Positions 15,811-24,205 of a stretch of 64,000 nt of DNA are shown here, piece by piece. The position numbers were made by a program, and so were the translations under genes. The notes under the pieces are model-generated. The model worked only from the letters and a program-made list of their open reading frames with translations. It searched no databases and was not told the DNA's origin. The stretch's first letter is position 1; every line of letters starts with the position of its first letter. This DNA is from Clostridium sp. CM027 (GTDB lineage: Bacteria > Bacillota > Clostridia > Clostridiales > Clostridiaceae). The stretch is from positions 806,001 through 870,000 of the forward strand of contig NZ_CP077725.1 in NCBI RefSeq assembly GCF_024730565.1, written 5' to 3'.

Positions 15811-18138
15811 TCACTCCTCCATTAATTCAGTAATCTTAGTATTTTTTATAGAGTTACAGCATATAAGTGTAGTTACTAATATTAAACAAACCATAGTAGT
15901 TATTAGTAGTAACATTGTTACTGGAGATATTATTAACACATCTAATTTACTAACTGCTGCAGCAATCATAGGTCTTGCTAGCGTTAAATTAAATATGATA
16001 GCTATAATTGTGCTAAATAATGTTAATATTAATATCCTATATAGATATCTGTTTCTTATTTCTTTAGATGTAAATCCTAGGGCCTTCATTATTCCAAAGT
16101 TTCTTCTATTATCTCTAATATTGATTATGATAATATTTAATATCGTTATTGCACCAAATGCTATAAATACCACAATTAATAAATTGGTAATAGGGAGTAC
16201 TGTTCCAGGGATAGATACTATGACATCTTTAATTGCAGGTGGAATTTCACTGGCATCTAAATTAGGATATATATTGTTAATCTCTTTCTTAAATTGTTTT
16301 ATATCTGTACCAGCTGTTAGAGTTATAAAAATTTCACTGCCTATAAATTTTGGAATCTCCTTTTCTATTGCAGCATTTAATATTCTTATACCATATCCAT
16401 TTTGCATCATTGAATTATAAGCGCCTGTTATTAAATAGGAGTCTTTTTTATTATTTATAGATAGTTCTATATAGTCTCCTACGGATAATCCTGCATCTTT
16501 TAATATTTTTGAAGAAACAGCTACTTCTTTAGAATTTTTGGGATTATGCCCATCTATGATAGTAAAGCCTAAATCACTGGTGTAAGAATTCATCACAAAT
16601 ATATCGTAAAGTGTACTCTTTATAGGGTATTTTTTAGTATCAAGTTCTACTACATCCGTTAGCATCATAGATCCATAAACATAATTTTTAATTCTATTGT
16701 CCTTCTTTACATCATTCAAAACCTTATTTAAAACTTCTGATTGTCTAACCATTTGCGGAGCACTAATGGTTACATTACTTTTAGGTAGTCCAAACCAAAT
16801 AGGAGCATTTTCCTTCATCTTTGACATAGATCCATTTGCATTACCAAATATCAATACCAGTGTTAGGGATAATGTTAATGTTAATGTGATAAAGGCAGTA
16901 GTCTTTTTATATTTAAACATATCGTTTATTGCAAAGGCTAAGGAAGATATATTATCTTTGATCAATGACTTTGTTAGCTTTCGCCTTGAAGATGTAATCC
17001 CTGTTCTAAGAGCCTCCACAGGTGTAATCTTATTAGTTCTTCTAATTACAAAATACAGATTAATAATCACCACTAATGTAAATAAAATTACTGTAGCTAA
17101 AATAACATATGCATTAATACTTACACCTTTAAAATCACCAATATACTTTAAAACTTTCGAGGCTGTATAATTTAATATAGGGATACTACACAGAGCTCCA
17201 AGGATACTTCCAATAAATGCAATTATTGAGTAACCTATAATATAAAATTTGAGAATATCTCTTTTAGAAAAACCAAGAGCTTTGTATATTCCAATAGATT
17301 TATATTCTTTTAAAATATTATTCCATAAAATAAATCGCATAAGAAGCACTGAAACAATAAACACTAGAATTGAAGCTAAGGTTGCAATGCCACCTATCAT
17401 AGAAGAAGCCATCGTTGAACTTAAGCTTAATAAATCTTTATCAAATACAAAGCCACCAACTTTTATAGCCCCGGTCAAATCCTTTTCTACATTAGCTACA
17501 TTAGTCCCACTTTTAACATCTATAAAAATTAATGATGCTTTCCTTAATGAAGAGAATTCCTGCTCACTATTCTTATTGGTATATAGATTAATTATACCAA
17601 TAGTAGAAGATGGCTCAAGAGAGTCATTAATTAAGGAAGAAACCTTTAAAGTAACGTCCTTTGTCTTTGTTTTTATGGTTAAGTTATCTCCAAGGTGAAT
17701 ATTATTATTTTCTGCTAGAATCTTAGTAATCCACACTTCACCTTTTTTAGGACAACTGTCATTATTTGATGAGTTACCCTTAGTTAGTCCAAATGGAATA
17801 TTTTTGCTATCTTCTATGGGAACAACATCGTACATTGAAATCTTTAAATTTACACCATTGTGATAAAGGTCGTTACCAGAAGTGAACGCCTCAGTAGCTT
17901 TAACATCATTAACCTCTGTATTATTTTTACCCCACTTAAGTACATCATTTGTAGAACTTTCATTAGCGTTATAACAAATTATATAGTAAAATTTATCATT
18001 AGAATAAAATTTATTAATATACCCTTGAATAGAAGTTAACATAGACAAACTACTTGTAAATATTAAAGAGGATAAAAATAATAACGCTCCTATTAAAAAA
18101 CATTGAAGTTTTTTCTTTTTTAGTTTTTTAAGCCACAT
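15811..18138 (-). CDS. FtsX-type ABC transporter permease
   Basis: 775 residues. An N-terminal helix (about 12-34) is followed by a large extracellular domain, an FtsX block of three helices (about 250-370), a helix near 415-435, a second extracellular domain, and a second FtsX block (about 645-770). This duplicated topology is typical of large FtsX-like permeases paired with MacB-type ATPases. It heads the permease-ATPase-regulator-kinase operon. AAAGGA lies about nine bases before the ATG. The substrate is unknown; export of, or protection from, peptides is the common theme of such loci. Confidence 0.88.
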   Translation of the reverse strand: MWLKKLKKKKLQCFLIGALLFLSSLIFTSSLSMLTSIQGYINKFYSNDKFYYIICYNANESSTNDVLKWGKNNTEVNDVKATEAFTSGNDLYHNGVNLKISMYDVVPIEDSKNIPFGLTKGNSSNNDSCPKKGEVWITKILAENNNIHLGDNLTIKTKTKDVTLKVSSLINDSLEPSSTIGIINLYTNKNSEQEFSSLRKASLIFIDVKSGTNVANVEKDLTGAIKVGGFVFDKDLLSLSSTMASSMIGGIATLASILVFIVSVLLMRFILWNNILKEYKSIGIYKALGFSKRDILKFYIIGYSIIAFIGSILGALCSIPILNYTASKVLKYIGDFKGVSINAYVILATVILFTLVVIINLYFVIRRTNKITPVEALRTGITSSRRKLTKSLIKDNISSLAFAINDMFKYKKTTAFITLTLTLSLTLVLIFGNANGSMSKMKENAPIWFGLPKSNVTISAPQMVRQSEVLNKVLNDVKKDNRIKNYVYGSMMLTDVVELDTKKYPIKSTLYDIFVMNSYTSDLGFTIIDGHNPKNSKEVAVSSKILKDAGLSVGDYIELSINNKKDSYLITGAYNSMMQNGYGIRILNAAIEKEIPKFIGSEIFITLTAGTDIKQFKKEINNIYPNLDASEIPPAIKDVIVSIPGTVLPITNLLIVVFIAFGAITILNIIIINIRDNRRNFGIMKALGFTSKEIRNRYLYRILILTLFSTIIAIIFNLTLARPMIAAAVSKLDVLIISPVTMLLLITTMVCLILVTTLICCNSIKNTKITELMEE

Positions 18139-18437
18139 CTAAACACATCCTTTCTTTAATTATATAATACATAAGAAAAGTTAAAGAAATATATTTAAAT
18201 TATTAATGAAATCTTACAATAATACTTATTCAACAAATATTTCACCCGACTACATCAAAATTATAAATGAATATCTGAAAGTTCCACTTTTACGCTTTCA
18301 TTTTTGCTTGATATTTTGTTACTATGTATCACATTTTCATGAGATATATTTCTTGAAGGAAACTTAACTATGCCATTGTTAAAATATTACCATATATTAC
18401 GATTCATTCATATAATTGTTACTGGGTTTAATATGAA
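18139..18437. other. Intergenic region upstream of FtsX operon
   Basis: About 300 A/T-rich bases between the minus-strand FtsX permease gene and the hairpins at 18438. It must hold the operon promoter, but I could not pick a convincing -35/-10 pair. No coding frame was seen. Confidence 0.4.
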
Positions 18438-18460
18438 AAGGAGCCCTTAGGCTCCTTAAT
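18438..18460. terminator. Short GC hairpin
   Basis: AAGGAGCC-CTTA-GGCTCCTT, perfect 8-bp stem, just past the 3' end of the Spo0E-like gene. On the minus strand it is followed by TTCATAT, on the plus strand by AATT. Probably part of the minus-strand termination region. Confidence 0.5.
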
Positions 18461-18467
18461 TGATTTG

Positions 18468-18508
18468 ATACGATAAGCTATTAAATTTAATCTAATAGCT
18501 TATCGTAT
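18468..18508. terminator. Perfect 16-bp inverted repeat over gene end
   Basis: ATACGATAAGCTATTA (18468-18483) pairs with TAATAGCTTATCGTAT (18493-18508), a nine-base loop between. The right arm is coding sequence for the last codons of the Spo0E-like protein. A/T-rich stem, likely a terminator or mRNA-stabilising 3' structure. Confidence 0.55.
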
Positions 18509-18645
18509 TCATTTAGTAGTTCATCTAACTCTTGACTAAGTACTACTAATCTGGGATCAGTTAAGGTTTCTTTTTCATCCATTAACTGATGCAATAAAGT
18601 TCTGTGTTTTTCAATTTTTTGTAATATTTCATCCAATTGTGTCAT
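18487..18645 (-). CDS. Spo0E-like sporulation phosphatase
   Basis: 52 residues from the ATG at 18645, which has a strong GGAGGG site; the frame is open further upstream but without another good start. The C-terminal half carries the Spo0E signature LSQELDELLNEYDKLL. The length matches small Spo0E-family aspartyl-phosphate phosphatases, which remove phosphate from Spo0A and so delay sporulation. Substrate is inferred from the family. It stands alone between the FtsX operon and a short palindromic repeat element. Confidence 0.85.
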   Translation of the reverse strand: MTQLDEILQKIEKHRTLLHQLMDEKETLTDPRLVVLSQELDELLNEYDKLLD

Positions 18646-18721
18646 AATTTCCCTCCTTCCTCTACCAATTATAGCGAAAATTGGCAGAGGTTTGACTGCC
18701 ATTATGTAACACCCATATTTT

Positions 18722-18898
18722 AACGACATTCCAGAAGGAAAGTCTCCCACTTCTATAAGTAGGAGTTACTTACCCTAACAAATAGAAAACTTCAGTGGGG
18801 GGATAACAATTGAGAATTGTTATCTACTCCAGAGCGCTACAAAGGGGTAAATCTCCTTCTGAAGTCGTTAATATGCAGCTCCGCAGGAGATGATTTAA
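18722..18898 (+). repeat. Short palindromic repeat element, copy A (177 bp)
   Basis: Left end AACGACATTCCAGAAGGA and right part TCCTTCTGAAGTCGTT are near-perfect inverted repeats. A right tail CAGCTCCGCAGGAGATGATTTAA follows in three short pieces shared with copies B (21006), C (34336) and D (58303). Inside are a CCCACTTCTATAAGT hairpin arm and, only in this copy, a perfect GATAACAATT-GAG-AATTGTTATC hairpin (18802-18824). No coding capacity. Looks like a non-autonomous element with subterminal palindromes, as seen for IS200/IS605 relatives (inference). Confidence 0.75.
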
Positions 18899-19022
18899 TG
18901 TAAAAGAAAAGACACCCTTTCGAGTGTCCTTAGTCTATTTTTACTTTCTTAACTAATAACTGTAAATATGGGCTTTCTTACAAAATAGTAAGATAACTTT
19001 TTTATTTGTAAGTGTAGCGACA

Positions 19023-19051
19023 TTGAGTGTTAGCAGCTCGTGGAGTATACT
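19023..19051 (+). promoter_or_regulatory. Promoter of ABC transporter genes
   Basis: TTGAGT (19023-19028), a 17-base spacer and TATACT (19046-19051), 45 bases upstream of the ATPase ATG. Confidence 0.6.
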
Positions 19052-19095
19052 ATGGTTATAGTGATGAGAAATGAAAAAAATTCAGGGGGCATATT

Positions 19096-20019
19096 ATGGC
19101 TAATGAAGTATTAAAAATCGAAAAACTAAAAAAAGTAATTGGTAAACGTACAATCGTTTCAGATATTTCCATTGAACTTAAAAAAGGAGAAATATTCGGT
19201 TTTCTTGGACCTAATGGCGCTGGAAAATCCACTACTATTAAGATGATTGTTGGATTATCCAAAATTACTGAGGGAAATATTTATGTAGATGGATGCTCAG
19301 TAAAAGAAGATTTCAAAGGAGCAATGCGTAACATTGGGTGCATAGTTGAAAATCCGGATATGTATAATTATATGTCTGGACTCGATAATCTTAAACTATT
19401 CGCTAAAATATATAAAGATGTAGATGAGATTCGAATCAATGAAGTAGTGAAAATTGTGGATTTAGAGCGGGCAATAAATGATAAGGTGAAAACTTATTCG
19501 TTAGGTATGAAGCAACGTCTAGGTATTGCTCAGGCCATACTTCATAGTCCAAAACTTCTTATACTTGATGAGCCTACAAATGGTCTTGATCCCGCAGGAA
19601 TCAAGGATATGCGTGAGCTACTTCGAAAGCTTTCATCAGAAACTAGTCTTACGGTGCTTGTATCTAGTCATATATTAGGTGAAATGCAGCAGATGTGCGA
19701 CCGTGTTGGTATAATTAATAAGGGGAAAATTATAACGGTAAAATCCATTGACGAACTCCTTAACATGTCACAAAAGGGTGATAAAACTGTTCTGACATTA
19801 GAATCTGATAATAATGAAAAAGCAGCTTCACTTCTAACAAGCGTTAATATAAGTAACAGCATCTTGGAAGGTGGATTACATATTGAAACAACCAAAAATC
19901 GTGTTCCAGAAGTAGTTACAACATTAACTTCTGCAGGCATAGCTATTTTCGCTATGGACAGACAAGTGATTCAATCACTTGAAGATGTATTTATGAAGCT
20001 TACAGGGGAGGAAAAATAA
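19096..20019 (+). CDS. ABC transporter ATP-binding protein, BcrA type
   Basis: 307 residues. Walker A GPNGAGKST (38-46), signature SLGMKQRLGIAQA, Walker B with LDEPTNGLDP, and a C-terminal extension of about 90 residues. AGGGGGC lies before the ATG. It pairs with the permease starting one base after its stop codon. Similar in type to the ATPase at 1516-2436 but clearly diverged. No two-component genes are adjacent. The pair lies between repeat copies A and B. Confidence 0.9.
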   Translation: MANEVLKIEKLKKVIGKRTIVSDISIELKKGEIFGFLGPNGAGKSTTIKMIVGLSKITEGNIYVDGCSVKEDFKGAMRNIGCIVENPDMYNYMSGLDNLKLFAKIYKDVDEIRINEVVKIVDLERAINDKVKTYSLGMKQRLGIAQAILHSPKLLILDEPTNGLDPAGIKDMRELLRKLSSETSLTVLVSSHILGEMQQMCDRVGIINKGKIITVKSIDELLNMSQKGDKTVLTLESDNNEKAASLLTSVNISNSILEGGLHIETTKNRVPEVVTTLTSAGIAIFAMDRQVIQSLEDVFMKLTGEEK

Positions 20020-20020
20020 C

Positions 20021-21007
20021 ATGGCGAATTTTTTTACACTTATTTCACTAGAAAATACAAAACTTTGGAAAAGACTTTCTACAAAAATAATGTTACTCAT
20101 AATGATTGTAATTGTAATAGCGGCAACGAGTATTTATAAATATCACAAGGTGTCTCATAATAGTTCAACTACTACAAAAATTTCCGAAAATTGGAAACAG
20201 GACTTACTGGCAAATCTTCCGGTAGAAAAAGCTGCTCTAACGCAAATTGAAAAAACAGATAAAACGTCAGCATCCATAGGAAATATGAAAAAAAGCATAG
20301 CTGAAGATGAATACAGCATTGTTAACAATATCAGGCCAGAATCCAAAGACAGCATTTGGACAAGAATCACAAAGTTTGATTCATATGTTCCATATAGTTT
20401 AATTATTGCACTTCTTTTAATAATAGCATGTTCAGCTTTATTTGCAGGTGAATTTTCAGAGGGTACAATGAAAATGATGATATCACGGCCTTATAAACGG
20501 TTTGAAATTCTTACCGCAAAACTAATTGTTACATTATTTTATGGTCTTGTACTTTTGGTAACAGCATTTTTGTTAAACTTTATATTGCTGGGTATATATT
20601 TCGGTTTCAATGGCATGGGTGCTAAGGAAATGATGTGGACGAGTACCAAAATAATATATATACCAGCCGTACTAAAAACAATTATTATTTATGGCCTTAA
20701 TTTTCTTACTGTGCTTGTGTATGTATTAGTAGCTTTTGCACTTTCAATAATATCTCGTTCACGCTCAATTGCAACCGGATGCTCTTTATTCTTGCTTTTA
20801 GCTGGTAGTTATATGGTGCAAATATTCTCATCCTATTTCAGCTGGGGTAAATATCTTCCTTTTGGATTGTCTGATTTTACTTACTTTATTGTTAACGGAT
20901 CATTCGTCGTTGGTACAACACTTGCATTTGCTATTGGCGTATCAGTTATATATTCTGTTATATTCTGCGCTGCAGGTTTTTTAGTTTTTGAGAAACGCGA
21001 TATTTAA
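20021..21007 (+). CDS. ABC-2 type transporter permease
   Basis: 328 residues. One N-terminal helix (about 22-38), an extracellular stretch of about 85 polar residues, then five helices (about 128-325) ending in a basic tail FEKRDI. This is the layout of ABC-2 permeases such as the NatB/bacitracin group. GGGAGG lies nine bases upstream. Its TAA stop is made by the ATTTAA flank/left end of repeat copy B, so the natural C-terminus may have been altered by that insertion. Confidence 0.88.
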   Translation: MANFFTLISLENTKLWKRLSTKIMLLIMIVIVIAATSIYKYHKVSHNSSTTTKISENWKQDLLANLPVEKAALTQIEKTDKTSASIGNMKKSIAEDEYSIVNNIRPESKDSIWTRITKFDSYVPYSLIIALLLIIACSALFAGEFSEGTMKMMISRPYKRFEILTAKLIVTLFYGLVLLVTAFLLNFILLGIYFGFNGMGAKEMMWTSTKIIYIPAVLKTIIIYGLNFLTVLVYVLVAFALSIISRSRSIATGCSLFLLLAGSYMVQIFSSYFSWGKYLPFGLSDFTYFIVNGSFVVGTTLAFAIGVSVIYSVIFCAAGFLVFEKRDI

Positions 21008-21138
21008 CGACATTTCAGAAGAAAGTCTCCCTCTTCTATAAGATGGGGTTATGGACTATAACAAAGAAAAAACTTTAGTGGGAGTATAAATCTCCTTCTG
21101 AAGTCGTTGATATTACAGCACCGCAGGTGATGATTTAA
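21006..21138 (+). repeat. Short palindromic repeat element, copy B (133 bp)
   Basis: Same ends as copy A (AACGACATTTCAGAAG on the left, CTCCTTCTGAAGTCGTT and GATGATTTAA on the right), without the extra internal hairpin. It begins within the stop codon of the ABC permease gene and is in the same orientation as copy A. Confidence 0.75.
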
Positions 21139-21168
21139 CTGGTAATCGTACTCTACCTAGATTCTCCT

Positions 21169-21207
21169 AAAAAGCTCTGATTTTCTTAAGGAAATCAGAG
21201 CTTTTTT
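21169..21207. terminator. Strong bidirectional-type terminator
   Basis: AAAAGCTCTGATTT pairs with AAATCAGAGCTTTT (an eight-base loop between), followed by TTTT on the plus strand and preceded by As. Ends the ABC operon; could also serve the convergent aminopeptidase gene. Confidence 0.85.
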
Positions 21208-21230
21208 AATAACCACCATGTTCTGCTAAT

Positions 21231-21263
21231 GTTAATATTGCAACTCCGCAGGAGATGATTTGA
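21231..21263 (+). repeat. Isolated right end of the palindromic repeat
   Basis: GTTAATATTGCAACTCCGC followed by AGGAGATGATTTGA matches only the right tail of copies A-D, with no left end. A decayed or truncated copy just before the 3' end of the aminopeptidase gene. Confidence 0.6.
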
Positions 21264-21270
21264 TTATTAT

Positions 21271-22140
21271 TTATTTAGATATTATCTCTATACCATCCTC
21301 AGTTACAAGAAGTGTATGCTCGCATTGTGATGAAAGAGATCCATCAGCTGTAAGCGCTGTCCATCCATTATCTTCATCTATATATATTTTATGACTTCCG
21401 CCATTTATCATTGGTTCAATCGTAAATACCATTCCTGGTGCTAAAATCATACCTGTTCCTCTAGTACCAAAATGAAAAACAAATGGATCCTCATGCATAT
21501 TTAGCCCAACTCCGTGTCCGCCAAAATCCCTAACTACTGAGTATCCATTACTTTCTGCATATTCTTGAATAGCTGCTCCAATGTCACCTAAAAAGCCCCA
21601 AGGTTTTACTGATTCTATTCCCTTATTTAAACATTCCTTAGTTATTTCTACTATCTTCTTAGCTTCATTACTTACTTCTCCTATCATAAACATTCTTGAT
21701 GCATCTGAATAATATCCATTAAGTACAGTAGTTGCATCGACATTTATAATATCACCATTTTTAAGTACTACATCTTTACTTGGTATTCCATGACACACTT
21801 CATCATTGATTGATGTACAAATACTTTTTGGAAACCCATCATAATTAAGAGTAGCTGGAATTCCACCCCTGAATATTGTATATTCATGAGCTAGCTTATT
21901 AATTTCTTCTGTGGTCATTCCTTCTTTAATATTCTCACTAACTAAATCTAAAAGAGCATTATTAATTTTAGCACTTTTTCTTATTCCTTCAATTTGCTCC
22001 TTGCTCTTAATAAGATTTCTTGTTGGAACTATGCAGCCTTGTTTCTTCAAGTTTTCTAGCTTTTTATCAAAGTCCAAATGGCAATTTTTATATTTTAGTC
22101 CACTTCCACACCAGCATTTATCATTTCTATTTAAAATCAT
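21271..22140 (-). CDS. map: Methionine aminopeptidase with SEC-C motif
   Basis: 289 residues from the ATG at 22140; an ATG six bases upstream lies too close to the AGGA site. A short N-terminal SEC-C zinc motif (C9-x-C11-GSGLKYKNC20-H21) precedes a type I aminopeptidase. The metal ligands are in INVDATT, DASR, GGHGVG, TIEPM and CEHTL. It removes N-terminal Met from nascent proteins; the SEC-C part probably aids ribosome or SecA-type contacts. This variant is common in clostridia beside the usual short Map. A perfect 15-bp inverted repeat abuts the ribosome site upstream (22148-22196). Confidence 0.93.
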   Translation of the reverse strand: MILNRNDKCWCGSGLKYKNCHLDFDKKLENLKKQGCIVPTRNLIKSKEQIEGIRKSAKINNALLDLVSENIKEGMTTEEINKLAHEYTIFRGGIPATLNYDGFPKSICTSINDEVCHGIPSKDVVLKNGDIINVDATTVLNGYYSDASRMFMIGEVSNEAKKIVEITKECLNKGIESVKPWGFLGDIGAAIQEYAESNGYSVVRDFGGHGVGLNMHEDPFVFHFGTRGTGMILAPGMVFTIEPMINGGSHKIYIDEDNGWTALTADGSLSSQCEHTLLVTEDGIEIISK

Positions 22141-22147
22141 ATACATC

Positions 22148-22196
22148 CTGGTTAATTAAATCTGAACATAATTGTACATTTGATTTAATTAACCAG
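22148..22196. promoter_or_regulatory. 15-bp inverted repeat abutting aminopeptidase start
   Basis: CTGGTTAATTAAATC and GATTTAATTAACCAG are perfect inverted repeats with a 19-base loop. On the minus strand the hairpin ends in the CC of CCAGGA, the ribosome site of the aminopeptidase gene. It follows the IscB remnant by 21 bases. It may be a terminator of that gene, an end of its element, or a translation control hairpin. Confidence 0.5.
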
Positions 22197-22217
22197 TTCA
22201 CCTCCTTATTTTTAATA

Positions 22218-23129
22218 TTATATCCACCGTATACATTTTGGTCTTGATAATAGTTTCAAGCTTTTTAGACCATATCTTTTTAATATCTCACCATTTGTTC
22301 GTGTCATGTTAAATTGATTTTTACTTGGGTATAATGCTGTAATATATCCAATATACTCGGTTCCATTTTTCTTGGTATACTTTACATAATCTCTATGCTT
22401 AAATCCTTTTACAATTAGCTCTGCGTCACCCTTAGATTTTTTACGTAAAGGTGATATTTGCCAGTCTTTGATATCAATATTATTTTTTTTGATATCTACG
22501 TTACATATAACTAAAGCATCATTTGAGTGTGTTTTTTCTATATCCCAATCATTTCTATGGTTTGCAGTATCGCCACCCGTAGTTAAATATAATGGGGCTA
22601 TTTTCTTAAGTTCAGTTTGTAAATTTTTTTTACCTTGCATAACATGCAAGGCATCACTAAGATTTAATTTTCTACCTTTTATTATAGCTAAATCTTGATC
22701 TATTAACTCGATTTCTCTGCCAAAGGTTTTTGTGTGACATGACTTGCATAATGTTACAACATTATGTATGCTGTCGGCTCCTTTAGCACGTCTTGGTTTA
22801 ATGTGGTGTTCTTGTACATTTTCTTTAGAACCACAATCAACACAAGTAAAGTTATCTCTCATGAGTGCCGCTATCCTAATGTTATTATCCAGTCTATTAG
22901 ATTTTTGATATTGCCATTTGTATAGACTTCTACCTTCAGTTAGAACTCGTATGTCTATTAACACATTTTCTAAATATATCGAATCTATCTTAATCCATTT
23001 GGTTATTTTGTTTACAACTCGTAAAATGATGGTGCACTGAATTTCGGTGTGCCTAATCATAATTAAGCCGTAGCAAAACCTTAGATTATTTTCCTCCTCA
23101 TTATCGTAGAGCATCAGACTGAAGTACAT
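22218..23129 (-). pseudogene. N-terminally deleted IscB-type nuclease
   Basis: The frame gives up to 303 residues. From about residue 50 it follows IscB: a RuvC-II-like strand with Glu (YLENVLIDIRVLTEG), YKWQYQKSNRLD, an HNH domain with two CxxC knuckles (CVDCG, CKSCH) and EHHIKPRR, RuvC-III THSNDALVIC, and the C-terminal target-motif domain (GFKHRDYVKY, ALYPSKNQF). The PLMP start, RuvC-I and the Arg-rich bridge helix are missing. The sequence directly upstream of the retained part looks like the element's RNA, so an internal deletion probably removed about 150 residues. RNA-guided double-strand cutting should be lost; HNH nicking cannot be excluded. Start uncertain; an ATG near 23060 is an alternative. 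Confidence 0.75.
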
Positions 23130-23240
23130 CTAAAGGTACGTCTTTAACCTGTCATTTCACGTAGTTCATCGTGCTACAATCTTTTCAGATGCTACACTCA
23201 CTTAAGCTTGAAAGCAACGTTCACTGCATGAACAACTAAA
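23100..23240 (-). ncRNA. Possible omega RNA (HEARO-like) remnant
   Basis: IscB elements encode a structured guide RNA just upstream of the nuclease frame. Here the 140 bases upstream are non-coding, less A/T-rich than their surroundings, and contain hairpins (ATCT-GAAA-AGAT; AGGT...ACCT; GTTCA-TGCAG-TGAAC). A TTTCAAGC stretch resembles the scaffold start of known IscB RNAs. Assignment is by position and general look, not by a covariance match. Confidence 0.35.
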
Positions 23241-23312
23241 TATGTTCACTTTTGTTTGAAATTATTTAGATTTTTTAAGCAGTTTAGTAGCTCCTATATT
23301 AGTATTAATCTA

Positions 23313-23993
23313 TTATTTAATAGTTCCACCATGAAAAAAGCACTCATATACCTTTGTATCATCAAAATAAATTTCCTCATATCCTTGAAACCATTTAAAT
23401 TCTCCATTAACAATGCAATGATATTTATATTGTCCATTTTGATATACCATAGGTCCACGATATGGATTTTCTTTTGGTACTAAGCTCAAGGCTTCTTTTA
23501 AAAAGTTCCCTGAAAATCCTTCCCCTATAATTCTGCCTGTATAATTCATTGACCAAAATGGAATATCATCCTTCCATAAAGCCTCTTCTCCTGCGAATTG
23601 CCCTCCCCCTAAATAGGTATCAATATATTTTAGATTTCCTTCTACATACTCTAAATCATGTGAATTAGGTCTTGAAGATTGGATCTCGGCACCCTTTCCT
23701 GCATATGTAGATCTCTTTGCTGTACGTAAAAATTCTATTATTTTTTCATTTATAGAAGCAACCTTATTCTCTTCTATACATAAACGGCAATTTTCTTCAT
23801 AATCATTAACTAATTTATCAATACTCACTTTAAAGAAATCACTTAATGCAATTAGTCTTGCAATGTCAGGATATGAATGTCCAACTTCCCACTTTGCAAC
23901 TGCTTGTCTTGATATACCTAACATTTCAGCTAATTTTTCTTGTGATAATCCTTTTCCTTTTCTAAGGATTTGCAATTGTTCCTGAAAACTCAT
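23313..23993 (-). CDS. Xre-family regulator with DUF5680 domain
   Basis: 226 residues. An Xre helix-turn-helix at about 5-60 (LSQEKLAEMLGISRQAVAKWEVG), a linker, then a C-terminal domain (about 85-226) with TYAGKG, LGGGQFAGEEALW, WSMNYTGRI and YHCIVNGEFKWFQGYEEI, matching DUF5680. Such proteins are cytoplasmic regulators, with DUF5680 perhaps a ligand sensor. GGGGTGA precedes the ATG. No obvious partner gene is adjacent; it is divergent from the MarR gene by about 200 bases. Confidence 0.85.
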   Translation of the reverse strand: MSFQEQLQILRKGKGLSQEKLAEMLGISRQAVAKWEVGHSYPDIARLIALSDFFKVSIDKLVNDYEENCRLCIEENKVASINEKIIEFLRTAKRSTYAGKGAEIQSSRPNSHDLEYVEGNLKYIDTYLGGGQFAGEEALWKDDIPFWSMNYTGRIIGEGFSGNFLKEALSLVPKENPYRGPMVYQNGQYKYHCIVNGEFKWFQGYEEIYFDDTKVYECFFHGGTIK

Positions 23994-24130
23994 TTTTAAT
24001 CACCCCTACATAAGTCTACTAATAAAACAACCATATTGCTACCAATTAAACATAACATTTTTGTCAACTATAGGTTGCCTTTAAATTTTAAATCTCTATA
24101 ATTAAATCATACTTCACTACTATTATAAAA

Positions 24131-24150
24131 ATAGTTGCACTCACAACTAT
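24131..24150. promoter_or_regulatory. MarR operator candidate 1
   Basis: ATAGTTG-N6-CAACTAT, perfect 7-bp arms. It covers the -35 box (TTGCAC, 24135-24140) of the MarR-MFS promoter. Confidence 0.6.
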
Positions 24151-24163
24151 ATTGCTCTATTAT
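24135..24163 (+). promoter_or_regulatory. Promoter of MarR-MFS operon
   Basis: TTGCAC (24135-24140), 17-base spacer, TATTAT (24158-24163), about 40 bases upstream of the MarR start. Confidence 0.65.
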
Positions 24164-24166
24164 ATA

Positions 24167-24188
24167 ATTAGTAGGGATTGCAACTAAT
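24167..24188. promoter_or_regulatory. MarR operator candidate 2
   Basis: ATTAGT-N10-ACTAAT overlies the expected transcription start and includes a TGCAACTA that is the mirror of the TAGTTGCA at 24132-24139. Two sites flanking the -10 fit classic MarR autorepression. Confidence 0.5.
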
Positions 24189-24205
24189 TTAGGAGGAATA
24201 CGACA

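Noticed and set aside
18801-18824. GGATAACAATT-like hairpin resembling a lac operator
   Set aside because: The similarity is limited to a short A/T-rich core; it is a simple hairpin insert inside repeat copy A with no LacI-type context.
22218-23129. Complete functional IscB
   Set aside because: The PLMP start, RuvC-I and bridge helix are absent, and the upstream bases are not coding in any frame.
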